DNA of 64,000 bases from Ephemerocybe angulata (taxonomy: Eukaryota > Basidiomycota > Agaricomycetes > Agaricales > Psathyrellaceae), in the NCBI GenBank assembly GCA_013368325.1, contig JAACJK010000219.1, positions 248,001 through 312,000 of the forward strand, in the 5' to 3' direction. A model generated the notes under the pieces. The model was given only the letters and a program-made list of their open reading frames with translations, did not search any database and was not told where the DNA came from. Below are positions 1 to 11,837 of the stretch, piece by piece. Position numbers and translations under genes: made by a program. Positions within the stretch are counted from its first letter, which is position 1, and each line of letters opens with the position of its first letter.

Positions 1-887
1 CCTTGGGATCGCGGTGTCGCGCCCAGATAGCCATGTGTAAGTCATTATTTATATGCGCCCTGAATCAATATTGAGCATGACGATTCGATTCTAGGAACAA
101 GGCTGTTTCAAACGGCGCTGTCTCGTTCTATCTGGACAGTGCTGTCAGTTCCAGAGTCTCTCGCTTCACGTATGGCGTGGAATGTCGGAATCCCTATGAT
201 CCTTGCAACCCTCAGCACCGTGCACGAGCACACTTGGTTGAAGCATGCCCAATCAGAGGAGAGCAAATGCTTTCTCGCTTTTTCAGAACCATACTTCCGA
301 AGGTAACTTCGTTCTTCGGTGAGGCGATGATTTACTAACTCCTCTTCGATACCACAGAACGAACGAGTGAGCGAAATGAAGGAATTTCGACGCGAGATCT
401 GGTATAGCCGTGAAACGGCTACTCCTGTCGGTGCGATGAGTTACGAGATCCTTTCTTACAGTGGAACATCAGTGGTTCCCACCTTTACCGATGACGAGCC
501 TTGTAAGTCGTCGGTGATTTAGTATCTCGTTGGTCGGTCAATGGTCTTACTCTTCGGAAGCCAACTTTCCAACGACTTGCGTCGTTCACGCAGATCTGTC
601 TGTAGTTCCTCCTGAACTTCGTTATTCCTCCACAGGAAAGGCCTATTATATGACCGCATTCGAAGTCGTCCTATTATTTGGCTTGACGGAGCTTAAGGCC
701 CAGGTGGTGTACAAGGATCGCTACGTATGTTCTCATATTTGCTCCCTCTTCACCAATAATCCTAATGGGCGTAATTTACCTTTCACACAGGGTACCGAGA
801 GGAGGTGAGAGGATCTCGTTTGGCTCTTCCGGCGATGACTGACTTCCTTTTAGGAGTGCCGCGAAGGTTGTGTACGAAGGGCCCTGA
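1..887 (+). CDS. HSPA12-like Hsp70-family ATPase, 3' part only
   Basis: Only the C-terminal exons are inside the window; the 5' part lies before base 1. The first bases encode the end of the adenosine-motif exon (..VSRPDSHV, then a GT donor). The next exon begins NKAVSNGAVSFYLDSAV. Later exons encode the LLFGLTELKAQVVYKD block and a 14-nt micro-exon (791-804), and the gene ends at a TGA at 885-887 after ..AAKVVYEGP. All blocks match the nine complete paralogues in the window, so the family call is firm although the ATP-binding N-terminus cannot be seen. It is followed 475 bp downstream on the same strand by a coiled-coil gene, the arrangement seen repeatedly here. Exact intron limits are inferred by comparison with the paralogues. 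Confidence 0.85.
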
Positions 888-1362
888 ATGATGAATTGGG
901 CCCCCGTTTCCCGAATCAGATTTCTTGACGTTTTCGAAGGGCGCTTTCCCCTAGTTTGTAGTTTATCGACGTTCCCCGAATTGAACTTTACGCGTTTTTT
1001 GTCGCTTTAATCCATGAACTATCTACTGAACGATGCTAACGGTTCAAGTTTGGGCCCCAGAGGCCGCTGTCTACAAGGGATAAATCGATAACGGGGTGCG
1101 ACCAAACCGCCGTCGAAGCTGCCAGTGTCAATTTAACCTCTACACCCGCTGCCGACAGAAACTCAACGAGGATCGAATGCTTCTATATTCCTCCGTTGAT
1201 CTGCTTTGGTAGCCCAGGTGCAGGACCGAATTCGACGACGGCCTTTCTTCTCGTCTTCCCTGTTCTTCCCACCCTTACGCTGGAGACTAGCTGTCCACTC
1301 CCTCCCCAGATCTTATTCTTCGTCGTGCTCCTGCCGCCTGCGCATTCAAGTCGTAGTATCCC
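888..1362. other. Intergenic, ATPase to CC pair
   Basis: The spacer between the first ATPase gene and its coiled-coil neighbour. I see no convincing exon, RNA gene or repeat. It should contain the 3' UTR of the first gene and the promoter of the second. Confidence 0.5.
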
Positions 1363-2942
1363 ATGCACATCGACATGAAAGAAATACGAGATGGATTACC
1401 CCCTGTCTCGACAACAAACAATACCCATTCGCGATCCATCGATGCTAGACCAGCGACCACAGCAGACCCTTCGAAAGAGGACTGCTCTGACGCAGGTTCA
1501 TTCGAGGAAGGCGATACTTTGAAGCTGGGCTCCACCCCTGCCCGTGGACGTGAGGACCACGCGTCTCGACATAGGCGTACCTCTTGTGCGTTCTTCCCTC
1601 TACCTATTTTCCCTCGTTCTCACAATTATTGAATGGTAGCCACCGGATTCCTCTCAAGTGTCCGGGGGAAAGTCGAAGGCGCCTTGACGTTCGGTAGCGT
1701 CGCATGGAAGGATCCTGCTGTAGGAATGGGACAGCCCTTCCGCCAGCGCAACGAGGAGCCTGAGGCTAGTCAACACCAAGAACTGCATCATCTGCGCCAG
1801 AAATTGCAGGAGATGGCGGCGGGGATGGCGTCTCAGCGAGCATACAGCGAGAAGACCATCCAGAATTTGCAAGAGCAAGTGCAATGCATGCATACCACGA
1901 TATCCAGGGCCAATGTGGAGGTCAACGACCTGAAACGGCAGCTGGAGATGACTTGGAGGAATCTCGGGGAGACGAAGAAGCACTTGGACGACAGAGCAGA
2001 GGAGCTTACCGTCGCGCGAACCCTTCTCAATTCTGCGGACCAGCATAGCCCGGCTGACGTCGTTGAGGCGCTGCGACACCTGAACGAGGAGATTTACCAG
2101 TGTGCTATCTCATTGGGTGATGTGGTTCTCAGCACGACCGAGCCAAATGTCTCCAGCGACGACATACGGCGCGCTGAGAGGTACCAGAGGAAGTTCGCGA
2201 AACAATGGGATAACACTCTTCTTTCCCGTCTCACAGAAGAAGTCAAACAGGGCGATACGGTCGTACTTGAGGGTGTCGTCCGCTACCATCTATCGATTTG
2301 GTGCAAGGAGATCATCTCGACATTCACCGCAATCGATCAGGTATGCGGACCCCTTCTGGATTCTCTGGGCCGTCATGTATATTCCTCGAGTGCGTTCCGA
2401 ACTTTCTTACCGCGTAATGCATTTCACTAATTGGTTGCTTAGAAGGTCGCTTGGTCGCTCGAAACTGGCTTGCACTCACCTACTCCCACCTGAATGGATT
2501 GGAAGAAATCGATACCTCTTCCATCGAGCGCAACCTCCGCGAGACCATGCGTGCAGCGGGGTGGGTGCCCATGCCTGACGCCTCCGAGGAGTCTTCACGC
2601 CGTGTCCCTCCGGATGTCCTGGAGAACGTTCGCCTCATTTCGAAGAAAGCGCTAGAAATCAAAGCGATGATCATAGAAGGTGTCCTTTCGTCAGACTTAC
2701 AACCATATGTCCTCGACGCCGGAACCCTTTTCGCCCCTGATGAAATGGACGACGAAGACTCTGCCGGTACAAGCATGGCTGACTCAAGGGCAAATCATGG
2801 CTCGCCCCAAGATAGACATGTCGCGTGTACAACAGCATTGGGCTTGCAGAAGTTCGCCCCAGCTCCAACCTTCGGTGAAGGTCGAGAATATAGGGCCCTC
2901 CTTCGCACTTTACTTCTCAAACCCAAGGTTCTATTAGCGTAA
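1363..2942 (+). CDS. Coiled-coil partner (CC family) protein, about 487 aa
   Basis: Proposed exons 1363-1576, 1640-2389 and 2443-2942 join in frame. The first intron ends at the TAG overlapping an internal ATG at 1633, which is the alternative start. The N-terminal exon is polar and probably disordered. A coiled coil runs from about nt 1740 to 2000, followed by EELTVARTLLNSAD, a divergent form of the family's RTEEL..AQAFM block. The last exon carries VARNWLALTYSHL, KALEIKAMIIEGVLSSD and TTALGL. The function is unknown; the family is found here only beside HSPA12-like ATPases, so a partner or adaptor role is inferred. The stretch just before the last intron (about 2341-2389) does not match the paralogues in frame; see findings. 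Confidence 0.8.
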
Positions 2943-3457
2943 CCCCTGACTCTTCTGAACTCGATGCACGTACATATTGCCACCTTTTCTTGCTCTCTCC
3001 ATCGTGAATCTTTACTTTTTGGGATGTGAAGCGCAAATGAGACCCTTTTCTCCGCCTAGTGTATTCAGGGAGAAGTCAGTGGACTTGGACAAAAGCCTCG
3101 CGTGCCGAGCCCCTATTCGTCCGTGCGACTCTTTGTCATGGTTTTGAGACCCCGCTTGCATTTCGAGAACTGCAAGGAGTTCAACAGCTTTTCACGAACA
3201 TTGCAGCCCTTGTTAGGTTGTCATAACTCTGCTTCCTTTATATTTCTACCAGATACTGACGATAGAGGAATCCCGGTCGCAGAGCCTGAGCATGGACATA
3301 TTCAACTGCAATCGCAGACAAAAAATTAAGCGCCCAAAAGGTCAGCTGGAAAATCCTTACCTCGTGCCTTTCATTCAATAGAACCCGTGATCTGGAGGCG
3401 TGTCAACAAGGTATTTAATCCTTGGGAGGGGGTCGTTATGCCTTTGACCTTGCCATC
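2943..3457. other. Intergenic with upstream motif
   Basis: Spacer between the CC gene ending at 2942 and the ATPase starting at 3458. No coding exon is seen. Its last 130 bases hold the TTAAGCGCCC motif listed separately. Confidence 0.5.
3326..3349 (+). promoter_or_regulatory. Shared upstream motif TTAAGCGCCCAAA plus GGTCAGC
   Basis: TTAAGCGCCCAAAA followed at once by GGTCAGCTGG, about 110-130 bp upstream of the ATPase start at 3458. The same two-part block occurs at the corresponding place before the ATPases starting at 6571 and (minus strand) 16645. It is probably a transcription-factor site or core promoter element; the role is inferred from position and recurrence only. Confidence 0.5.
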
Positions 3458-6012
3458 ATGCCTCATCCCGCCCGCCAGGAGTACGTTGGCGATTCTCGCC
3501 GTCTACTCCTCGCGTTCGACATTGGCACAACGTTCAGCGGCATATCATACAGGTTAGGCACCGTTAGGTCCCAGGAAGGACCCTGTTATCCTTATCTGAT
3601 TTCGTCTTTCTCAGTATCCTTGACCCTGGTAATGTCCCCAAGATCCTGCCAGTGACCCGGTGAGTCCCTTAGATACACCCACCGCCTTGGGGCAGCACTA
3701 TCGTATATCAATCTGCTTACACGTTGGTGTAGCTTTCCGTCGCAAGAGCAAGTTGGAGGAGATTCTAAAATACCAACTGTTATCTACTACGACGCTGACG
3801 GGAAGGTTTGCTCAATTGGCGCTCAGACGTTGAAAGACGGAACCGAGGCAGATGCCGAAGACTTTGGGTGGTCGAAGGCACGTTGGTAAGCCATTCTTCC
3901 TACTTCTTACTGCGGTCTGGCAAAATTCACCGGGGTGCTCTGTAGGTTCAAGCTTCATCTGCGCCCTAAACCACCTCCTGGCTCCGTCCTGAACACTATA
4001 CAAAGTCAGGAAGAGTTGCCGGCTCTGCCTCCCAACAAAACCGTAGTTGAGATCTTCGCCGATTATATGAGTTACCTGCACTCCTGTGCGAAGAAGTATA
4101 TCGAGGAAACACATGGAGCGACGCTGTGGACTTCCCTTGAGGAGGACATCATATATGTCTTGACGCATCCCAATGGCTGGGGAGGTCCGCAGCAGGCACA
4201 GATGCGGCAGGCGGTGGTAAAGGCAGGACTCGTCGCTGACACTGACGTGGGTCGTTCTCGTGTCACTTTTGTCACCGAAGGCGAAGCGAGTCTGCATTTT
4301 TGTCTAACGAACGGGTTAGCCATCGGCGGGGACTCGAACGCAGTCAGTGATCTTTCACTCCAATTGATTCGTATTTCTGACCTGGCCAAAGTCCAGTGTT
4401 CTGATCGTGGACGCTGGTGGTGGTACTATTGATCTAACCGCCTACTCGAAGTTGCCCTACAACTTATATGAGGAAATTGCAATACCTCAATGTGAGTCCT
4501 CGTCGGTTTAGCTAGTTTATCCTTGAGAGCTTACCAGTGAGCGATTAGGCCACTTCCAAGGAGCAGCATATGTTACCATCCGGGCTGAAAAGTACTTTAA
4601 AGGTTCGATTCCATTCCACACATGTTTCATCCTGTTCAATACGCTTGACGCATTAAATCTAGACCTTCTCGGCAAATCTCGTTTCTCCCAGGATGTCGAG
4701 ACTCTTGTAACGCGTTTCGACAGGAACACAAAGCACGTGTTCAATAGAGACGATGAGCCGCTGCACATTCAATTCACCTCTCACTCTGCACGCGACCCGG
4801 CCCTTAACATACGTGGAGGGCGAATAACCATAGCGGGGTGTGTTGATGTCATTTCTCCCTTCTTTATACGCTACTCACGGCATTCTCAGTCAGGATGTTG
4901 CGACATTCTTTGAACCCTCCGTTTCTTGCATTGTAGAGGCAATCAAGAAGCAAACGGCGAGCGCCTACGTTCCGATTACGGCGAGTCATTTTCATTGGGC
5001 CCCTCATAGATTTTTTGCTGATCGCCGGAGATTACTCTATAGACTGTCTTCCTCGTAGGAGGGTTCGCGGCCAGTAACTGGTTATTCGATAAAGTCCGTG
5101 AACAGGTAGAACTCCTTGGGATTACTGTTTCTCGACCTGATACTCATGTGTAAGTCACTCGACCTCATCAATACCATCGTCCAGTAAGCTGATAGGTCTG
5201 GATAATTATTACAGCAATAAAGCTGTCGCCGATGGCGCAGTGTCATTCTACTTGGACAGGGCTGTTATATCGAGGGTATCCCGATTGACCTACGGTCTTG
5301 AGGTATTCGAGAAATACAACCCCACAAATCCAGAGCACGCCAAGAGGGAACATAGGGCAAGTGTTCACCCCGCAACGGGTGTGCGAGTTCTGTACGGCGC
5401 CTTCTCAACCATTCTGCCGAAGGTGAATGTTCCTCCTGACCTCGTAGAGCTAGGCTCACATAGCATTAACCAATGGCCTTTAGAATACGCGAGTTAAATC
5501 GGATCGGGAGTTCAGGAAATCATTCTACTGGTCTGCAGTGAATCCTCGCGAGCTACGTTCGAAGGAGATAGATATATTATCCTACCGTGGAACTGGTATA
5601 AACATCAGATGGATTGACGATCCTGGTACGATGTTTTCCGCCTCTCTATAAACCCTCCATACTTACTATTAGACACATCCTCACAGATCTGTACCCTACT
5701 GTGTGCACTGTCAAAGCGGATACATCCATCCTGAAGCCCAAAGTTTCGGCATCCCCGACTGGAAAGAAATATTATGAGATATTCTACGATGTCATCTTGA
5801 TGTTTGGTTTGACAGAACTGAAGGCTCAGATAGCGTACATGCAGGATGTGAGTTCACGCGTCATTCTGGCAACGCGATATACATCTGACGGCCTTGCTTT
5901 TCCCTTCATAACCATCAGGGTGTTGAGCAGCGGTAAGGTCCAGTCTTCGGAGCTGTGGTCACTGCTAATTGTGTTATCTAGGGGGCCCGCACAGGTCATA
6001 TACGTCGGATGA
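3458..6012 (+). CDS. HSPA12-like Hsp70-family ATPase
   Basis: Complete gene, 14 exons. The ATG at 3458 is chosen because paralogues start at the same distance before RRLLLAFDIGTTFSGISYR. Blocks in order: the small exon ILDPGNVPKILPVTR (3615-3659), YYDADGKV, FKLHLRP, YVLTHPNGWGGPQQ, FVTEGEASLHFC, VDAGGGTIDLTAYS (phosphate-2), VFLVGGFAASNWLFDKV (adenosine), NKAVADGAVSFYLD, LMFGLTELKAQIAYMQD, the micro-exon at 5919-5932 and the end GPAQVIYVG. The fold predicts ATP binding and hydrolysis; no canonical Hsp70 substrate-binding domain follows. The intron after VPIT (from 4981) seems to use a GC donor. It lies 558 bp upstream of a very similar ATPase, evidently a tandem duplicate. Confidence 0.92.
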
Positions 6013-6570
6013 ACTGCTGGGGCGGAGATGGTGATGCACACCTTGTGCACACCTTCGAGTAGATGATTCCGTTCAAATCTGTTGGACTGGTAATAAAAGT
6101 ACGAAAAAGAAAATGCCTGATTTTTTCCCTGTTTTATCGTGAGCGCTTGAGCGCCTTCGCAGCTCCATGCTCGAGATAGGCTCCGTTCGATCTGGAGCCG
6201 AAATTGTGCCGCTTTATTACATAGTCATACGGCACTCAATTTGGGACCGAAGCAACGGAAACTTCCGGCTTGTAAGTACCTTGAGACCGCACCACCATCT
6301 CGTCCTTGAGTTTTCAGACTGTGAACTCTCTACGATACAGCTCTATACGAGTAGGGAGTCTATGCTATCTTAGACCGTTAAGGAGTACTCAAAGCTCTCG
6401 TTTGGTACGTGATTTCAGATATAAGCGCCCAAGGACTAGAAGGTCAGCTGAGGCCCGATCCTTGCATCGTGTTGACATCGTGGCTTCCAAATTATATAAC
6501 CCTCTGTCAGAAGGTTCGTAATGGTACTTAATCAATGGGATAAGGCTGTGAGACCTCTTATCCTGCCATC
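6013..6570. other. Intergenic between tandem ATPase genes
   Basis: No coding exon recognised. Contains the upstream motif at 6420-6451, and little else that can be supported. Confidence 0.5.
6420..6451 (+). promoter_or_regulatory. Shared upstream motif (TATAAGCGCCCAA plus AGGTCAGC)
   Basis: TATAAGCGCCCAAGG, then after a 7-nt insertion AGGTCAGCTGAGG, about 120-150 bp before the ATG at 6571. This is the same two-part element as at 3326, but with the halves further apart, suggesting two separate sites. Confidence 0.45.
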
Positions 6571-9157
6571 ATGTCTCTTCCTGCCCGCGAGAAGTACGCT
6601 GGCGAAACTCGCCGTCTGCTTCTTGCGTTCGACATTGGGACAACGTTCAGCGGGATATCATACAGGTTAGACTGCGGCACTGGCCTGAATGATATCCTCT
6701 TATCTCCTCCAAATATTCTTCTTTTAGCATCCTCGACCCTGGAAATGTACCTGAGATACGACCAGTGACGCGGTATGTTTCTTACTTCAAGGCTGCGTCT
6801 CTCCGACTCGCTTTAACAGATATACTCTAGGTACCCTTTTCAAGAGCAAGCTGGTGGAAATTCAAAGATCCCGACAGTCATATACTACGATTTAAATGGG
6901 ACAGTCGCGGCTATTGGCGCTGAGACTCTGAAAGATGGAATCGAGGCAGATGCCGAGGAGTTGGGATGGTCGAAAGCGCGCTGGTACGGGAGCTTTCTAC
7001 GTTCTTCGCCTGATCAACCCATTGTACTAACCGAATTTTAACGAAACAACTATCCCCTAGGTTCAAGCTCCATCTCCGACCCAAGCCTGCCGTCTCTTCC
7101 AGGGCCAACGCCCAGGTAGAAGTACCCTTACCTCCTCTACCTCCCAACAAGACAGTTGTCAACGTCTTCGCTGACTACATGGAGTACCTCCACTCATGCG
7201 CAAAGAAGTACATCTCGGAGACGCATGGACATCCATTCTGGACCTCTCTCGAGGACGACATCATGTATGTGTTGACACACCCGAACGGCTGGGGAGGTCC
7301 ACAGCAAGCACAAATGAGAGAAGCTGCACTCAGAGCAGGGTTCATTCCCAACACGGACGAAGGTCGTTCTCGTGTGACTTTCGTCACTGAAGGCGAGGCG
7401 AGCCTGCATTTCTGTCTCTCGAATGGATTGACAATCGAAGGTGCTGGCGAGTCGGTACGTACACACTGAACTCGCTGATGGGCTCGATCCCTGACTTACG
7501 ATTTCTGATAGTCCGGTGTCTTAATCGTCGATGCTGGAGGGGGTACCATCGACTTGACTGCTTATTCTAAGCTGCCTGATCACTCATTCGAAGAGATCGC
7601 GATACCACAATGTAAGGGGACCGCCCATACTCACCCTCGTTGTTCGTCGCCGAATCCTTACCCACACAATCATTAGGCCATTTTCAAGGGGCAGCATACG
7701 TCACGATGCGAGCCGAAAGATACTTCACAGGCTCGTCTACGTTTGAAAGTTCTGCATTGCCATTACTGAAACCCTCCGATAGCTCTTCTTGGACGATCGC
7801 GTTTCGCCCAAGACATCAAAGAACTTACAACCCGCTTTGATAGGACTACCAAACATGTCTTCCAGTCAGAAGACGAGCCTCTCCACATACAGTTCACATC
7901 TCACCGCGAACGCGACCCAGCCCTCAACATTCGGGCAGGGCGGCTGACTCTGGAAGGGTGCGTATTCATTAATCACTTCTCTCCTTGGTGCGATATAATA
8001 TTCTGATGGTGTAACATGGTCCCTCCAGGCGTAATGTCGCAACATTCTTTGAGCCTTCGGTATCATGCATAGTAGATGCCATTGAAGAGCAAATCTCAAG
8101 TTCTTACAAATCAATCAAGGTATATGCATGTTCTCGTCTTTATATCACTCGAGCTGACGACGAGTGGAGACTGTATTTCTCGTAGGGGGATTCTCTGCTA
8201 GCAACTGGCTTTATGAGCAGGTTCGCGAGCGAACAGCGAGACTTGGGGTTACCTTATCTCGGCCAGACACTCATGTGTAAGCTTATCATTAAATCCTGCC
8301 GGGTTGGTTGGTCCATGCACACTCTGACGACGCTCGTACAGGAATAAGGCCGTGTCTAATGGGGCTGTATCATTTTATCTCGACAGTGCGGTAACCTCGA
8401 GAGTCTCGCGGCTCACGTATGGGATTAAGACTTATGTGCGATATGATCCAACAAACGTCGAACATCGCAATAGGAGCCATCGTACTTCTATCCATCCCGC
8501 ACTGGGTGTGCCCATATTAATATGCCGCTTCTATCCCATCTTACACAAGGTATCTCACTCTTGTCTCACTCCACGCGATGCTGTACTTGATCTCACGTTG
8601 ACTTGCCCTATCTAGAATACTCGAGTCAAAGCGACCAGCGAGTTTCGCCAAACTTTCCATTACGAGGGAGTTACTCGCGGGGAGCTAAATAGGGCAGTGG
8701 AATCCATCTTATCTTACTGTGGACCGTCAACCAACCCAGAGTGGATCGACGAAGATACTGATAGTAAGACTCCGGTTTAGCAGCCTCGAGTAGGGTCATC
8801 GTTGTAGGCTAACGTGTGCTAGATCTGTATCCCTCCGTCTGCGTTGTCGAGGCTGATACTTCCTCCGTCCAATCGACTATCAAGACGTCCGCAAGTGGCT
8901 TGCAATACCACGAGATCAATTTTGATGTAATTCTGTTGTTTGGGCTGACAGAGTTGAAAGCGCAGATTGCCTACATCCAGAACGTACGTCTAATTTCTAA
9001 ACTACGCTATAGTGAGATGCTTTATCTAACTAAGTCTTTTTCATAGGGGGTCGAGCGCCGGTAAGCATGCCCCACTTGTACGGTTGCTCTCACTGAAGGA
9101 GAGACGTCTCACAGCGGACGCGCACAGGTAGTTTATAGAGCGTCAGAGCTGGTCTAA
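6571..9157 (+). CDS. HSPA12-like Hsp70-family ATPase
   Basis: Complete, 14 exons, start MSLPAREKYAGETRR followed by LLLAFDIGTTFSGISYR. Carries YVLTHPNGWGGPQQAQMRE, VTEGEASLHFCLSNGL, VDAGGGTIDLTAYSKL, GFSASNWLYEQVRER, NKAVSNGAVSFYLDSAV, LLFGLTELKAQIAYIQN, the micro-exon 9047-9060, and the end GRAQVVYRASELV with TAA at 9155-9157. The intron at 7731-7782 has no GT donor that keeps frame; a GC donor (GCTCGT) does. The gene is followed 370 bp later by a coiled-coil gene on the same strand. Its closest relative in the window is the gene just upstream, from which or with which it duplicated. Terminal residues after GPA are unlike those of its neighbour. Confidence 0.92.
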
Positions 9158-9527
9158 CGGTCAAGGTGTTGGAATGAGTAACTTGGGCTCCCTGATATTC
9201 CATAAATGTAAATATATACTGCTTCGCCGAGGACTTTTCTTATGGGAAGCACATGGCCACGGCGCCTCCTTGAGCATCATATGCCTCCCAGGTACCCTCC
9301 CAAAATTACTTGCAGAATTACTCAGTCCTAAAGACTTCAGCTTCCTCCTGGCACGTGGGAATGCAGACACGAGGACCTACAGGGGGCGGTGTGAGCGAGT
9401 GTGAGCGTTATCTGACAATCAACCGAAATCGCCTCTCGTTTCTTCTTCTTCCGCAACTCTGTGCAGGGGCCTTCCTCGTCCCTTGCCCCGACACAGGCAA
9501 CCCGCCCCACAACTAGCGTCTGTTTAC
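9158..9527. other. Intergenic, ATPase to CC pair
   Basis: Spacer with no recognised exon; a pyrimidine-rich stretch near 9430-9460 precedes the CC start and fits a fungal promoter, without a definable motif. Confidence 0.4.
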
Positions 9528-11253
9528 ATGGACTCTGCCAAAATCAAGCTCCGTACCTTCCTAAAACGATCAAAAAAAGACGAGAGCGGTGACCACGAAC
9601 GCGCCGAGGAGGACCTGTACGCTACTCTAGCTGGAGTAGGTCCTCGACAGGGGGAGTTAACAGAGATATCTGAAGACCGTATGGCAGCTATGGAGTCCAA
9701 TTCTTTCGGTACGATGGTGCGGCTTGTTCGGTACGATAAAGCGGCACTGATCGAGGTGAGGTCGTGGAATCAGCAGGCGTTCAGGGACCTGGGGAAGTGG
9801 GAGATTGCCCTCCATGTGAGCACGAGACACAATTTTAACTTTATCAGCATGGCTGAATGAATAATAGCCCATCCTGACCCGCCCTACACTGGGGAAGAGC
9901 GTGTAGCATCGCCATCGCAGCCACAAAGTACATCGAGCACAAGGACATCCTTTCCTTCCTACACTGGAGCAGGGGGAGTGAGACCTCCTCCTGTGGGGAG
10001 TCACGATACGCAGTCTGGTGCTCACTCAAGAGCGGGAAGGAATGAACGAGAGGACATCCGAAAGGCGAGGGAAAAGGGGAGGGAAGAATTGGAGGCTGAT
10101 ATCAGAAAGCTAAAAGCCGCACTAAGCAGGAAGGATAAAGAGTTGGGGGATGTACATGCCAGAGCCGCAGACCTCGAGAAGACGGCTGCACGGTTTCAGC
10201 ACGAGTTGCAGGACAGACAGTTGCGGGAGCAGAGGCATGCTCAAGAGTGGCAAGGGAGATGTGACGAGTTAGAGAGGGACCTTAGGAAGACGAAGAAGCT
10301 CCTCGCCAGTCGCACAGAGGAGCTCCAGGTTGCGCAGAAATTCATGAAATCCGCCGACAATTTCTCAGTCGCGGAGGTCTCGCAGATGGTGCAGCAACTC
10401 AACGATGAATTGTACCAATGTGCGATGATGATTTCAGACGCTGTCATCCAGGAACGTGGAAGAGGGCACAGCAACCACAAACTTACCGCAGGCTACATTG
10501 AAGCTCGACAAGCCGCAGCGAAAAGTTGGGGTGAAGAAATAATCTCCAAGCTCCAATCGGACGTCGGCCGGGAGGAAATGGTTCTGTTTGAATCGATGAT
10601 TCAACATTCCTTCGCGACGTGGTGTCACGAAGTCATCACCATAATCGCTATCGATGACGAGACGATGGATGACTGTCTCCAGTTTGTGTGGAAAGGGATA
10701 CTTGAAAGTCGTAAGTCCTCTTACCGATTGGAACTGGATGGAACGACTTTTAAATGGTCTTATCGTCGAAACAGATCCTACACCTATCGCGAAGAATTGG
10801 CTCGCCATGACCAACTCCCAGTTGCAGAACCGCAAGCCCCGGTATAGTTATGTTGTGCATGGCGTGAAGGGCTTAATGCAGGTGGCGGGTTGGAGTGAGG
10901 ATGGACCTGGTTCAACGAACTTCATGCACGCAGTCAATAAGAAGGTTGCCGAGATTACCGGACGGGCGCTAAATATCAGGGAAACGGTGATTGAAGGAAT
11001 ATTGTCCACCGAGGTGCAGATTACCAGACCCTCGAGAAGAACACCTTACGACCCCACCAAAATGCAGGACGCGCATGATCTGGGAAAGTCATCGAACAAA
11101 AGTCTGGACCGACAACCAATTGTCTGCTCGACTGGGCTAGGGGTCTGTTGTGTCATGAGGGAGGAGAAACCTGACGGATCTCAGGGGGTTACCAGGGGGA
11201 GCGAGGCTATTTTGAGGGCGATGGTGCTTCTGCCTTCTACTTTGGAGCCCTGA
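9528..11253 (+). CDS. Coiled-coil partner (CC family) protein, about 518 aa
   Basis: Start ATG 9528 (MDSAKIKLRTFLKRSKKDES). A model with exons 9528-9815, 9921-10710 and 10775-11253 keeps frame; the first acceptor is the least certain, 9899 being an alternative. A polar N-terminus (Pro/Ser/Thr-rich around 9930-10030) leads into a coiled coil (about 10040-10330), then SRTEELQVAQKFMKSAD, FSVAEVSQMVQQLND, LYQCAMMISDAV, an LQFVWKGILESR end before the last intron, PIAKNWLAMTNSQL, EGILSTEVQITRP and CSTGLGV. Its partner is inferred to be the ATPase immediately upstream. It is convergent with the minus-strand CC gene ending at 11838. Confidence 0.85.
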
Positions 11254-11837
11254 GCGCGAGGAATAGCGAGCTTTGAAGGTTCCAGAAATCACAGTGGGCA
11301 CCCTCCATATATCCGAATTCGTGCGACTTATGATCTGGGTCGACTATTATATAGTATTATGACCCGATACGTACTGTAGGAGCTGAACAAGATTCCTTGA
11401 GGCCATGGGCTCTAATAAGTGACACAGATTGCTTAGGGAGTGTCAATATCGTTCGCCGCCCGAGCCCTCAGAGAGATGTAAATAATAGAGTCGCGATACA
11501 CGTACCATACGCCCGTGCGTGTCTCAACCAGCCCTTTCAGTTCGGAAAATAAACCCTACAGGTACGTTTCATGTCCTTCTGCTGTTTTACCTCCCTGGGC
11601 GCTTAGCGCTTAAATCTAACTTTACGCACAAGAGCAGAGTCGGAAGCACTGCTCGAACATGAGGTTGCTCAACGATAGTTCATCCACATATCCTGGTATA
11701 CCCAGAGAGAAAGAAAACCTGTACATAACTAGCTTTTTAATCATTAAAGTTTCCACTATTGGTTTCGGACGGGGTAATATCAGGGCCGCCATCCGAAACG
11801 TTATCCCAAACCCCTTGTCAGGTTCACCTTTCACATG
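11254..11837. other. Intergenic between convergent CC genes
   Basis: The 3' flanks of two convergent genes. A GGGCGCTTA box sits at 11597-11605, immediately followed by GCGCTTAAAT. I see no exon or RNA gene. Confidence 0.45.

Noticed and set aside
3458..6012. Canonical Hsp70 (DnaK/Ssa) chaperone
   Set aside because: The nucleotide-binding motifs are of the HSPA12-like type and there is no canonical substrate-binding domain or EEVD-like end; so only the broad family call is made.
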